A stretch of 64,000 nt of DNA. It comes from Lithodes maja (lineage: Eukaryota; Arthropoda; Malacostraca; Decapoda; Lithodidae). Position 1 is the stretch's first letter. The number at the start of each line of letters is the position of its first letter. The position numbers and the translations under genes were made by a program. Under the pieces are notes generated by a model, which was not told where the DNA came from, ran no database searches, and saw nothing but the letters and a program-made list of their open reading frames with translations. Shown piece by piece: positions 31,057 through 41,947 of this stretch. The stretch spans positions 36,447-100,446 of the forward strand of contig JBAKBP010007387.1 in NCBI GenBank assembly GCA_037953745.1, given 5' to 3'.

Positions 31057-32485
31057 ATTACCTTGTTGCCACTCCAGACAGGAGGAAAAAGAACCAGTTA
31101 TGTCACGTGAACCTTATTAAAGAGTGTGTGAGGCGCCCCTCTGAGCCTCTCACTGTCCCTGTGTTGGCTTGTTGCGGCCGTGGTGGAGAAGGAGAGGGGG
31201 ACAGTCAAGCTTCAGAGGAGGATAGCTGGGATCAACATGTTTCAGCGGATCAGTGGGCGGGGAACTCGAGCCTTAGGGCTGACGAGGCTATAGCTCATTT
31301 GCCTGAGCCGCAGTTTGATGCTATCCGTCAGTTGTTCGGTTCATACCCCACTGTATTTGCTGAACACCCAGGCCTCACTACATGATGTTGACGTGGGGGA
31401 CCATATACCCTTTAAGTCAATCCCGTACTGTGTGCCCCCCATAAAACTACCAGCTCTGAGGGATGAGTTGGAGTATATGCTCGGTAGAGGGTTGATAGAG
31501 AAAGGCACAGTTAAGTGGACTTCCCCCGTAACACTGCAGCCTAAGCCAGATGGCAAGGTACGCTTTTGTATTGATTTCCGTAGGTTAAACGGTTTGACTC
31601 CAACTAACCCATATCCTCTTCCGCGGGTTGATGATAGTGTTGACAAAATTGCTAATGCTCGTTTTTTGTCTAAAGTAGATTTAGTAAAAGGTTACTGGCA
31701 AGTACCTTTGTCCGAGCGTGCTAAAGAGGTATGTGGTTTTGTTGTGGACGGGGAGTACCTACCGGTGCAATGTTATGCCTTACGGACTTAAGAATGCACC
31801 AGCAACGTTTCAGAACCTGATGAATGAAATTGTAAAGGACATTCCAAATTGCACCGTATGTTTGGACGATGTAATCATTTATGATGACGACTTTGAGAGC
31901 CATTGTGAGCACCTTGAGACCTTGTTCCGGAAACTTAGTGAAGCAGGTCTGGTAGTAAATTAATTGGCAAAGTGTGACTTCGTAAAAGCCACTGTGCAGT
32001 ACCTTGGGTTTGTAGTGGGAAGGGGACAGGTGTGCCCTCCTCAGAACAAGGTACAGGCTATCAATAAATTTCCGCACCCAACAACCAAAAAGCAGATTAT
32101 GAGATTCTTGGGTATGATAGGCTACTGCAGACGCTTCATAAAAGGTTACTCAACGGTGTTGGCACCTCTCACAGATTTGTTATCTAAAGACAAAAAGTTT
32201 TTGTGGGCACCTGAGTGTGAAAAGGCTTTCACTTTGGTGAAACATTTGTTATGTACTCACCCGATACTCAGGGCCCCAGACTTTAACAGGCCTTTTCAGC
32301 TGGCAACAGATGCTAGTGGTGTAGGGGCTGGTGCCATCTTGCTACAGACAGACAATGAAGGTGTGGAACACCCAGTAAGTTTCTTTTCTAAGAAGTTCAA
32401 TGCTGCACAAAAGAACTATTCTACAATAGAAAAGGAATTACTGGCGATTGTGCTGTCGCTCAGGCACTTAGAGGTGTATACATAC
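31057..32485 (+). pseudogene. pol: Reverse transcriptase and RNase H of element D
   Basis: After an integrase tail and acidic linker come VPPIKLPALRDELEYMLGRG, WTSPVTLQPKPDGKVRFCID and FRRLNGLTPTNPYPLPRVDD. SKVDLVKGYWQVPLSERAKE with a catalytic Asp follows, then MPYGLKNAPATFQNLMNEIV and VCLDDVIIYDDDF (the catalytic Asp pair, ~31860). The thumb and connection follow (TKKQIMRFLGMIGYCRRFIK), then RNase H with FQLATDASGVGAGAILLQ and STIEKELLAIVLSLRHLEVY. Defects are a small deletion near 31379, a frameshift near 31750 and a TAA at 31961. RNase H is cut at 32479 by the SINE-like insert and resumes at 41948. Confidence 0.93.
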
Positions 32486-34257
32486 TGTGACGCATGTCGA
32501 GTATGAGCATGCTGTACAGAACGCCCAGTCATGCCCCACTCTCGCTAGGATCGTCAGGGCAGGAACTTTGGCTGTAGTCTGTGTAAAGTTTCCTAACTTA
32601 GTTTGTGTGAGCCGTTGTACTATAAGTATTATAAATATGTATTTTGTTTTCATCTGAGTCAACGAGTTCTATTTTATATCATTAGTTATAAGTATTGTGT
32701 GTGGGACTTATTTGTAATGATGAGAAGAGAGAGAGTGAGTTAGACTTCAGAGCGAGAGGGTAGCAATGGTTGCCAGACGTATGGACCGGTTGGCAGCCCT
32801 GCGCTTATAGCTAGGTGCGACAAGGTTGGTAGTACATTGCCGCCTGCATATGCTGCCGGGCTGCCCATGTTGTCGTACTGCACATTGCATGGAGGCTCGC
32901 TGTGTGTTCCATGATCAGGTTGCCTAGAACCTTTGAGATTCTAACATCCCTTGCCCTCTCTCCCTACTTCTCACGGTTGCACTCTTTCTCTCTGACGACA
33001 TTACTCTCATTTCATTCTTCTCTCTATTTAAATGCATACCCTTCCCTTGAGGTCCTAAAGGAGTTTCAGCACTCACCTCTCGTATTACTCTTAGGACAAG
33101 CATATATTTACATGTATTAGATTTAAGGGGTTAATGTGAACAGCGATCTTCTTGATGAGGATAGTTGGTGAACGTTCTACATGTTCACGAGTTATATGCC
33201 CAGCTCATCATCCAATTTGTGACTAGACTAGTGCCATGTGTAAGAGCCCGACCATGCCCAGGAGTTGTCTGTAGAGGGGCGAGGACTTAGCCTTGATTTG
33301 CCTACCGAGCCAGGAGCGAGTGTAGTACCAGAGACTACAGCTCGCTCGTAGTGCCGGTATAGTAGAGTAACGTAATTTATCTGTCCTTGTGTTCTCTGCA
33401 GTCTTTTCCTGGGTTCTCGCTTTCGGTGCTGGGACTCGTTGTTCCTGTGACTTGGCCTGCTAGCTAGAACACATGGGGATGATGAGTGGGTTATATCTTT
33501 ATTTTACTATGCATTGCAGCTCTCTTTAAGTTTATGTATATAACACTTTACAATACACATTACTCACACACAAGACAACACTATTAATACTTTCATGTAT
33601 CAATTAACTGCACTGTCGTTTTGCTGCTGTTTCCGGAGTTCTGTTGCGTAGGGCGCATACAGACTCAGAGGGGAGACAGAGTGAGAGAAGCGAAGTAGCC
33701 TATGCGGTAGTAGGCTACCGGCGCAGTACTGTTGCCTGCAACCTTTTAGTTATTCCAAGTATAGATTCATTATTATAATAAGTGACTACTATTTATGTTC
33801 CTTCCATGTGTATTATTAGGTATCTACTGGATCATGAACATCTTGTATGCTACATGCTAGTGCATGTTAGTAGGGGACAGTTATTCTAGTGCACGCGCTT
33901 TCAAGTAGGCGTGTACATTTGTCATTTAGCATTTCACTGTCATACCTTTAGCCTGCTTCTATTCTACATTATTAGAGGCTTAATATTAACGTAGTTTCTT
34001 GAGTATTGCATTTCTTTAGTAATAACGTAACCTATAAATGTCTGAGGGAGTTTAGCCTCATAGCCTACCCCTGTTGTACACTTTCGCCGAGTTAAGGTAC
34101 CTCGTTACCATAGACGATAACTCTGTAGGGCGTTGGTGCTTTTGTTGTCTGGAGCATATAGTATTTGGGACTGGAATCGAGCGTGTCGTTGTCACATAAG
34201 CCATTTCTGTCCTACGATCAAGAATCCCGAATATGTATTGCCGATCCAGCCGTAACA
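32486..34257 (+). repeat. 5' LTR of element B
   Basis: A 1772-bp LTR beginning TGTGACGCATGTCGAGTATG and ending GCCGTAACA. The first ~250 bp match the E and D LTRs closely (CTGTACAGAACGCC, GGATCGTCAGGGCAGGAACT). The rest is unrelated to D by eye apart from short phrases. Confidence 0.95.
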
Positions 34258-34261
34258 AAAA

Positions 34262-34279
34262 TGGCGACCTTGCACAAGA
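34262..34279 (+). promoter_or_regulatory. Primer binding site of element B
   Basis: TGGCGACCTTGCACAAGA starts four bases after the LTR end, equivalent to the sites in A, D and E. Confidence 0.8.
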
Positions 34280-34501
34280 TTCAGTAGTATCCTATCACAT
34301 GTTTTTTGGAGAACTATTCTATGCTACCTAGTAGAGCTGGCTAGAATTTTCTTGCATATTGGAGGAATTTTTATTGTGTCATTATTGTATTGGTGGACTT
34401 GCAGATTGTTTCGTTGGGGGTGTCTAGAGTAGAGTCATTCAAGCATCTTTAACATTTTGTGAGTCGAGACTGCAATTAGTAATAAGCACTTCTTTTTTTT
34501 T

Positions 34502-37500
34502 ATGAACAGCAATTGTATAACCAGCACTATGTCTAATGACTCATCATTTACGGGGGAGGATAACACGGTACAGCCTAGTAACCAGCAAGTACAACAGATG
34601 TTTAGGGAGGGGAGTGTTATAAGTGGAGAGAGGGATGCCCGGGCATTTTTGCAGACACCTTTGACCGAACAGCGCCTGCAGGCTATTGATTGTTACGGTC
34701 TTCGCTGTTTAGCCACGGTTTTGGGGCGGGACTGTCCTGACAGTTGGCCCAAGAAGAATTTGGTGGCATGTTTGTTGGGTGATGGCGATGGGGCGGTGGG
34801 TGGAGTGGGGTCTTGGGGGGTTCCCTCCAAGCCTCCATTCCACTCTACCCCTGAGCTGGGCCCTCAGCCAGCGAGTCTTAGCACGATGCAGCAGGAGGGT
34901 TCTCAATGGCAAGCTGGCTTACCCGTAAACACGTCTCGGTGTGGATCCCCCATTTTGTGCTCTCCCCCCCCAGGCCTGTCTCCTGAGATGTTATTTCAGC
35001 TAGAACTAGCTAAGCTTAAGTTGCAAGAGAGTCAACAGGCTAGTATAGAACGGATTAAGCTGCAGGAGACTCAGATACAACAGGCTAGTATAGAACGGAT
35101 TAAGCTGCAGGAGACTCAGATACAACAGGCTAGTATAGAACGCATAGAGGTTGCTAGAATCCAAGCCAATCAGGATGCAACCAGGTACCAGGCTGAAATG
35201 GATGTCGAGAAGTCTAGAGTAGAGACCACGGGGCGTCATCTCGGTGGTGGGCACCGGGTTACAGACTCACTTTCGCATTTAATTAAGTTAGTACCCGCAT
35301 TTGATGAGACAGCAGTGACTGAGTTTTTTGCTCGTTTCGAAAAGAAGTGTCGTGAGTATGACTGGCCGGAGGTTAAATGGGCAGCATTAGTTTCATCACG
35401 TCTAGTGGGTAAGGGGTTGAAAGCCTACGATGCACTGTCACTGGACGAGAGTGTAGTGTATGGACTGGTGAAGGAGGCTGTGCTCCGGGCCTACGAACTG
35501 CAACCCGAAACTTATAGATTGAAGTTCCGTGGCGTGAATAAGAAGAGCGACGTCAGTTTTATGGAGCACGCACGGGACTTAACAGATGCAGGTAATAACT
35601 GGTTTCGGTCCGAGCACGCAGAGTCGGCTGAGGAAATTAAGCAACTTTTCTATCTGGAACAGTTTTACAAATGCACTGGAACCGATCTAACGCTGAACAT
35701 TAAGGAAAAATGTCCCAAGACAGTAGAGGAGGCTGCCAAGATGGCAGACCTCAGATTATCATTGATTCGTGGTTGCGGTGCCGCTCAGAGGGCTGAGTCA
35801 GGGCAGAAGGGGCGCTATACCCCACCCACCAGAGTTTTCGATAATAACACATCTTATGACACACATAACCACACTAAATGCATTGCACCTAATAACACCT
35901 ACAAACACAAGCCTCTCCCGTTTACTAAAGGTCAGGCCCCTTCTTCGCCCGCACAAGGGAAGAAGCCCATTGGGGATGTGAAATGTTACAAATGTCAGAA
36001 GCTAGGCCATTATTCACGTGAGTGCCCTAGTAACACTCCCGCTAAGCCGGTGTCATTGGTTCACAGTATCGGTGTGTCTCTGAAGGCTGCAGCAACTGCC
36101 CGGGGTAGGTTGTCAGCAGCTGAGGCACACGCGGTAAAGAAGCGTACGGAAGGCTCGACACCTGTCCGGGACACTTTCTGTGACCATCGGGGACACGGGT
36201 TTGTGAGCTGGGGGAGTGAACTACGGAGGGTTGACTTGCTGAGGGATACGGGGGCTTCGCAAACTTTGTTGAGGAACTTCACAGGGAAACCGGTAAATGC
36301 GGCCAGAGTTGTTGTGGTGCAGGGTATAAATGCTACGAGGTCATACCCACTTGTGAGGTTGGAGTTGAGAGTGGGAGAGGTGTGCAGGGAGCTGGATGTA
36401 GGGATCGTTGAGTGTTTGCCAGTTGAGGGCGTCGACCTTCTTCTCGGCAACGACTTTGCGGTGCCCACTTCCGGGACTCCACCCTTAGTCGTTGCCGAGA
36501 GGGCGGCCGACGTGGATGGTGAGAATCGGGAATGGGTTGGGAGGTGCCAACAGGATGAGATGGCCTGTGTGGTAACCCGATCTCGCTCTGCGGCTCCTGC
36601 ACAGCCTAGCACTCAACCTCGGGGACAGTGGAGGAAGGATCAGGAGAAGGTTGCTAAGGGCAGGAAAAGGGACATTGATTCTGCTGCACTTCTCGGTGAT
36701 TCGGTACTTGGACCTATAATAAACGCGGGAGTTGACTCTGGCCCAGATATGGTGTGTAACAAGGCAGAGTTGGGTAAGACTTCGCGTGAGGCAAGAGCTG
36801 TAGCGAGAGCCACTAAGGCAGTAGAGCCTACTAGCCGGGGTAATGTCTTATTACAAAACCATCTTGATGCATTGACGCCCAGGGACATTAGTGAGCAGCA
36901 GCTGCAAGACGCTAGCCTAGCTCGTTATAGCAATGGTGCCATAGAGTTGGAGGAAGATGGGGATGCGAAGCCGGGAGATTTCTTTAGGCTCAACAGGATA
37001 TTGTACCGCAGATTTCTAGACCCAAAATCGAAGTGGGAGGGCGGTGCGAGGGTAGTAGACCAGGTGGTTGTTCCAAATAAGTATAGAGAGTCCTTATTGT
37101 GCCTGGCGCATGATGTGCCGGTGGCGGGTCATTTGGGGGTAACCAAAACATTGGCGGCATTGGGCAGGTTTTTCTGGTGGCCTGGGGTCAAGGCTGATGT
37201 CTGTGCATGGGTGGCTGGGTGTGCGACCTGCCAGACAACGGGGAAGCCTAACCAGACCATCTCGAAGGCACCTTTGTTTCCCATACCTGTCACCGGGCCT
37301 CCGTTCAGCAAAGTTGTAGTAGATTTGGTTGGCCCTTTCCCGCCTACTAGTAGTGGCAATAAATTCCTGTTGACAATCATGGATGTGGCTACGAGATACC
37401 CGGACGCATACCCCATGAGAAACGGCTCGGCAAAGGCAGTTGTTAAGAACTTATTATTGTTCTGTTCCCGTTATGGATTTCCACGTGAGGTGCAGTCAGA

Positions 37501-39079
37501 CCAGGGGAGCAATTTTACATCCAAATTGTTCAAGCAAACCCTTCAGTTGCACGGTATATGTTCTGTAGTGTCGTCAGCCTACCATCCCGAGAGTCAGGGA
37601 GTCTTGGAGCGGTGGCACTCGACCCTGCAGAGTATGCTACGCTGTTACTGTGCAGAACATGACACTGATTGGGATTTGGGTCTGCCGTATGTTCTGTTCG
37701 CTGCACGTGAAGTCCCAGGAGAGAGCCTGGGGTTCAGTCCAAATCAACTAGTCTTTGGCCATAATGTGAGAGGACCTTTAAGTATGGTGAAAGAGATCTG
37801 GGAGGGCGAAGAGAAGCCGGGGTCTGTACTTAAATATATCCTTGAGAGCCGGGAGAGACTTATAGGTTGCATGGCAGCGGCAGGTAATAACTTGGTTAAT
37901 GCACAGGCGGCCATGAAGCACCAGTATGACGCCAAGGTGAAGCTTCGGGAGTTTTCGGTGGGTCAGGAGGTAATGTTGCTTTTACCTTTGCCTGGACACC
38001 CCCTTTCTGCCAAGTTTATTGGGCCGTATGTGGTGGCTAAGAAACTGTCCGACCTTGATTATCTCGTTGCAACACCTGACCGTAGGAAAAAACATCAGTT
38101 ATGTCATGTTAACCTCATGAAAGAGTATGTGAGACGCCCCTCAGAGCCTCTCACTGTCCCTGTGCTGGCCTGCAGCGGCCAGGGTGGAGAAGGAGGTGGG
38201 GACAGTCATGCTGCTGAGGAGGATAGCTGGGACTGTGTCATTTCCGCGGAACAGTGGGCGGGGAATACTGAACAAGAGGCTAGGCAAGCTGTAAGTCACC
38301 TGCCTGAGCACCAGGGTGCTGCTGTCCTAGGCATGTTCAGGTCATACCCCTCTGTTTTCGCCGAACACCCAGGTCTCACTACTCAGGTAACGCACGACGT
38401 GGACGTCGGTGATAATGTGCCCTTCAAGTCAGTGCCCTACCGTGTGCCCCCGGTAAAGTTGCCAGCTTTACGGGAGGAGTTAAAGTACATGGTTGAGAGA
38501 GGGATGATCACTGAAGGTTATGTGAAGTGGACATCACCCGTCACGTTGCAGCCAAAACCTGACGGCAAGGTGCGGTTCTGCATAGATTTTCGTAGGCTAA
38601 ATGGCTTGACCTCTACCAACCCTTACCCTTTGCCTCGAGTTGACGACAGCGTGGACAAGATAGGGAATGCAAAGTACCTTACTAAAATTGATCTTGTAAA
38701 AGGCTACTGGCAAGTACCCCTGTCGGACCGAGCTAAGCAAGTTTGTGGTTTTGTGGTAGATGGCAAGACCTACCAATGTAACGTTATGCCTTATGGGCTT
38801 AAGAACGCACCTGCCACGCTTCAGAACCTGATGAATGAAATTGTAAAGGACGATGATGCGCTGGGGCATTTCGAGGTCTATGTTCCAGCCTATGGTCCGG
38901 TCGTTGTAGTTTACCCAGATCATCACCCTCTCAAGATCTTGGACCAGTTTCACAATCGGAATATGAGGCTGACCAGGTGGTCACTAAGGTTATTGGTATA
39001 TAACCTGGACATACGCCATATTGCCGGTTGTGACAACGTGGTTGCAGATGGTCGTTCAAGGGTATATGATCCTGGGTAG
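34502..39079 (+). CDS. gag-pol: Gag-PR-IN-truncated RT polyprotein of element B
   Basis: One uninterrupted 1525-codon frame; the ATG at 34529 (MSNDSS) aligns better with D and E than the first ATG. Domains in order: acidic Gag head; coiled coil of QASIERIKLQETQIQ repeats (~175-215); SCAN-like capsid (~270-430, YRLKFRGVNKKSDVSFMEHA); CCHC knuckle CYKCQKLGHYSREC (~493); protease DTGASQ (~581); integrase HHCC (~864-910) and core with Asp ~940, Asp ~999 and Glu ~1035; GPY/F module (~1150-1200); RT N-terminus (KVRFCIDFRRLNGL ~1355, KIDLVKGYWQVPL ~1393). At ~1449 NEIVKD passes directly into DDALGHFEVYVPAYGPV, the end of RNase H. The RT Asp pair, thumb and RNase H catalytic core are gone, yet the frame is kept. 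Protease and integrase look intact. Confidence 0.95.
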   Translation: MNSNCITSTMSNDSSFTGEDNTVQPSNQQVQQMFREGSVISGERDARAFLQTPLTEQRLQAIDCYGLRCLATVLGRDCPDSWPKKNLVACLLGDGDGAVGGVGSWGVPSKPPFHSTPELGPQPASLSTMQQEGSQWQAGLPVNTSRCGSPILCSPPPGLSPEMLFQLELAKLKLQESQQASIERIKLQETQIQQASIERIKLQETQIQQASIERIEVARIQANQDATRYQAEMDVEKSRVETTGRHLGGGHRVTDSLSHLIKLVPAFDETAVTEFFARFEKKCREYDWPEVKWAALVSSRLVGKGLKAYDALSLDESVVYGLVKEAVLRAYELQPETYRLKFRGVNKKSDVSFMEHARDLTDAGNNWFRSEHAESAEEIKQLFYLEQFYKCTGTDLTLNIKEKCPKTVEEAAKMADLRLSLIRGCGAAQRAESGQKGRYTPPTRVFDNNTSYDTHNHTKCIAPNNTYKHKPLPFTKGQAPSSPAQGKKPIGDVKCYKCQKLGHYSRECPSNTPAKPVSLVHSIGVSLKAAATARGRLSAAEAHAVKKRTEGSTPVRDTFCDHRGHGFVSWGSELRRVDLLRDTGASQTLLRNFTGKPVNAARVVVVQGINATRSYPLVRLELRVGEVCRELDVGIVECLPVEGVDLLLGNDFAVPTSGTPPLVVAERAADVDGENREWVGRCQQDEMACVVTRSRSAAPAQPSTQPRGQWRKDQEKVAKGRKRDIDSAALLGDSVLGPIINAGVDSGPDMVCNKAELGKTSREARAVARATKAVEPTSRGNVLLQNHLDALTPRDISEQQLQDASLARYSNGAIELEEDGDAKPGDFFRLNRILYRRFLDPKSKWEGGARVVDQVVVPNKYRESLLCLAHDVPVAGHLGVTKTLAALGRFFWWPGVKADVCAWVAGCATCQTTGKPNQTISKAPLFPIPVTGPPFSKVVVDLVGPFPPTSSGNKFLLTIMDVATRYPDAYPMRNGSAKAVVKNLLLFCSRYGFPREVQSDQGSNFTSKLFKQTLQLHGICSVVSSAYHPESQGVLERWHSTLQSMLRCYCAEHDTDWDLGLPYVLFAAREVPGESLGFSPNQLVFGHNVRGPLSMVKEIWEGEEKPGSVLKYILESRERLIGCMAAAGNNLVNAQAAMKHQYDAKVKLREFSVGQEVMLLLPLPGHPLSAKFIGPYVVAKKLSDLDYLVATPDRRKKHQLCHVNLMKEYVRRPSEPLTVPVLACSGQGGEGGGDSHAAEEDSWDCVISAEQWAGNTEQEARQAVSHLPEHQGAAVLGMFRSYPSVFAEHPGLTTQVTHDVDVGDNVPFKSVPYRVPPVKLPALREELKYMVERGMITEGYVKWTSPVTLQPKPDGKVRFCIDFRRLNGLTSTNPYPLPRVDDSVDKIGNAKYLTKIDLVKGYWQVPLSDRAKQVCGFVVDGKTYQCNVMPYGLKNAPATLQNLMNEIVKDDDALGHFEVYVPAYGPVVVVYPDHHPLKILDQFHNRNMRLTRWSLRLLVYNLDIRHIAGCDNVVADGRSRVYDPG

Positions 39080-39563
39080 ATTGACACACGGGTAGCCTCC
39101 TGCTTTAGTTTGAATAGTATTTTGCGCTTGGTGCTTGTTGGCTCGCGGTTGTAGCCCAGCGTATTGGGTCGTAAAGCAGGAGTTGAGCGTTTGGTATAGA
39201 AGAAAATAGGCTGCCCTTATAGTGCAGCCGGAAAAAAAACATATTAAAATATAAAAATCATATAAAAACTCTTTCTTTTTGATATAGATAATTGTATAAG
39301 TTTGTCATAGCCTATAGAGTTTGAGTAGTCCACGAACTATCAAACGGCTGAGCTGCTGTAAGCTCGCTCTGGGAGCATGATATTGTGTCTTTTGCTATTG
39401 TTGGGGAGGAGTTATAAAATGTGAATTTTTTTTAATAAGATGTGTTTTGATGATAAACTCAGCTTTGTTTTAGTGCCATGCGGTCGCTAGGTGTGAGGGG
39501 CTTGATGGGGTTCTGTGTATCAGATTTTAGCTCAGGGTTGAGCAAGTAAAATCTTGGGGGAGG
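39080..39563 (+). other. 3' UTR and polypurine tract of element B
   Basis: This 484-bp noncoding stretch has no envelope-like frame. It shares phrases with D and E, such as AAACTCTTTCTTTTTGATAT and AAGCTCGCTCTGGGAGCATG, and ends in the polypurine tract GGGGGAGG (39556-39563) right before the 3' LTR. The segment 39080-39230 is almost identical to the E equivalent. Confidence 0.85.
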
Positions 39564-41339
39564 TGTGACGCATGTCGAGTATGAGCATGCTGTACAGAAC
39601 GCCCAGTCATGCCCCACTCTCGCTAGGATCGTCAGGGCAGGAACTTTGGCTGTAGTCTGTGTAAAGTTTCCTAACTTAGTTTGTGTGAGCCGTTGTACTA
39701 TAAGTATTATAAATATGTATTTTGTTTTCATCTGAGTCAACGAGTTCTATTTTATATCATTAGTTATAAGTATTGTGTGTGGGACTTATTTGTAATGATG
39801 AGAAGAGAGAGAGTGAGTTAGACTTCAGAGCGAGAGGGTAGCAATGGTTGCCAGACGTATGGACCGGTTGGCAGCCCTGCGCTTATAGCTAGGTGCGACA
39901 AGGTTGGTAGTACATTGCCGCCTGCATATGCTGCCGGGCTGCCCATGTTGTCGTACTGCACATTGCATGGAGGCTCGCTGTGTGTTCCATGATCAGGTTG
40001 CCTAGAACCTTTGAGATTCTAACATCCCTTGCCCTCTCTCCCTACTTCTCACGGTTGCACTCTTTCTCTCTGACGACATTACTCTCATTTCATTCTTCTC
40101 TCTATTTAAATGCATACCCTTCCCTTGAGGTCCTAAAGGAGTTTCAGCACTCACCTCTCGTATTACTCTTAGGACAAGCATATATTTACATGTATTAGAT
40201 TTAAGGGGTTAATGTGAACAGCGATCTTCTTGATGAGGATAGTTGGTGAACGTTCTACATGTTCACGAGTTATTTATATGCCCAGCTCATCATCCAATTT
40301 GTGACTAGACTAGTGCCATGTGTAAGAGCCCGACCATGCCCAGGAGTTGTCTGTAGAGGGGCGAGGACTTAGCCTTGATTTGCCTACCGAGCCAGGAGCG
40401 AGTGTAGTACCAGAGACTACAGCTCGCTCGTAGTGCCGGTATAGTAGAGTAACGTAATTTATCTGTCCTTGTGTTCTCTGCAGTCTTTTCCTGGGTTCTC
40501 GCTTTCGGTGCTGGGACTCGTTGTTCCTGTGACTTGGCCTGCTAGCTAGAACACATGGGGATGATGAGTGGGTTATATCTTTATTTTACTATGCATTGCA
40601 GCTCTCTTTAAGTTTATGTATATAACACTTTACAATACACATTACTCACACACAAGACAACACTATTAATACTTTCATGTATCAATTAACTGCACTGTCG
40701 TTTTGCTGCTGTTTCCGGAGTTCTGTTGCGTAGGGCGCATACAGACTCAGAGGGGAGACAGAGTGAGAGAAGCGAAGTAGCCTATGCGGTAGTAGGCTAC
40801 CGGCGCAGTACTGTTGCCTGCAACCTTTTAGTTATTCCAAGTATAGATTCATTATTATAATAAGTGACTACTATTTATGTTCCTTCCATGTGTATTATTA
40901 GGTATCTACTGGATCATGAACATCTTGTATGCTACATGCTAGTGCATGTTAGTAGGGGACAGTTATTCTAGTGCACGCGCTTTCAAGTAGGCGTGTACAT
41001 TTGTCATTTAGCATTTCACTGTCATACCTTTAGCCTGCTTCTATTCTACATTATTAGAGGCTTAATATTAACGTAGTTTCTTGAGTATTGCATTTCTTTA
41101 GTAATAACGTAACCTATAAATGTCTGAGGGAGTTTAGCCTCATAGCCTACCCCTGTTGTACACTTTCGCCGAGTTAAGGTACCTCGTTACCATAGACGAT
41201 AACTCTGTAGGGCGTTGGTGCTTTTGTTGTCTGGAGCATATAGTATTTGGGACTGGAATCGAGCGTGTCGTTGTCACATAAGCCATTTCTGTCCTACGAT
41301 CAAGAATCCCGAATATGTATTGCCGATCCAGCCGTAACA
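39564..41339 (+). repeat. 3' LTR of element B
   Basis: A 1776-bp LTR that matches the 5' copy apart from the extra TTTA (GAGTTATTTATATGCCC against GAGTTATATGCCC). This level of identity indicates a very recent insertion. Confidence 0.95.
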
Positions 41340-41343
41340 ATAC

Positions 41344-41947
41344 ATACATACATACATTGGTTTAACGTCATTTTTCCATTACATGCATTGTAACGGCTCA
41401 GACGGGGTTGCCTTTCAGTAGTTGGAGTGTACTGTAGTACAATAAAGTCCTGCCACAGCACTGCCCCACCAAGTCATCACTATGGCTGATGTTGGTATAG
41501 TGCTAACCGTGCCTCAGCAAGACTCAACAGAGTTCCCCTGCAGCACCTGCACCTGCAGTATCTGCAACCATACCAGCCTTAACAGTGTTACGAAAAGACG
41601 GCACCACAACAAGACTCTACTGTATATTAGGCAATTGGACTATAGAACAATAAAGACCTGCCCCAACACTGCTTCAACATGCAAACACTGTTGCCGACAC
41701 AGATGTGGTGCCAAACGGTGCCCAGGTAAGACTCAGTCCCCTGTGGCACCTATACGCACCCCACCAGCCTCGGCAGTGCCATACCAAGACAGTGCTAAGA
41801 AAAAGACTTTATTGTCTAGTAATGGCTGTTGGTCCTCAAGTCTATCGCCATCCCCCCTATTAGTCGCCTTGTACGACATGCAGTAGGATGCGTGAGGCAT
41901 ATTCTTTTTTTCCTCCACCATTAGATGAAGGCCCCCTTACCCCCTGG
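41344..41947 (-). mobile_element. SINE-like insert with (GTAT)n tail inside D RNase H
   Basis: An insert of about 610 bp (including 32480-32485, beyond B) interrupts RNase H between GGTGTAT copies (32473-32479 and 41948-41954). On the minus strand it ends in repeated GTAT units, typical of non-LTR retroposition, and contains GCATGTCGTACAAGGCGACT near 41865-41883. A 134-codon plus-strand frame (41482-41886) is cysteine-rich but does not look like a known protein. The element is probably a SINE or a 5'-truncated LINE; I cannot name it. B inserted into its tail. Confidence 0.7.

Larger units (their letters stand above)
32486..41339 (+). mobile_element. Gypsy element B: young non-autonomous copy
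   Basis: LTRs at 32486-34257 and 39564-41339 appear identical by eye except for one TTTA duplication (40274 region). The target duplication is ATAC (32482-32485 and 41340-41343). A single 1525-codon frame occupies the interior. B lies inside the tail of a SINE-like insert, itself inside the RNase H of D, so it is the youngest layer of the stack. It lacks the RT catalytic core, so it should need enzymes from a complete relative. Confidence 0.96.

Noticed and set aside
36061..36612. 183-codon minus frame in element B
   Set aside because: Antisense shadow of the Gag-protease region; the same kind of shadow appears in A and E.
34502..39079. Classifying B and D as Ty1/copia because integrase precedes RT
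   Set aside because: The GPY/F module, HHCC spacing, the CIDFRRLN and KGYWQVPL RT motifs and the RNase H end are all of Ty3/gypsy type; only the order is copia-like.
39080..39563. An envelope gene that would make these endogenous retroviruses
   Set aside because: Less than 0.5 kb lies between RNase H and the 3' LTR in B, with no open frame of useful length. D and E are alike.
41482..41886. Cysteine-rich 134-codon frame as a possible small secreted protein
   Set aside because: It lies wholly in the SINE-like insert, lacks a signal peptide and a regular cysteine pattern, and has no supporting homology.
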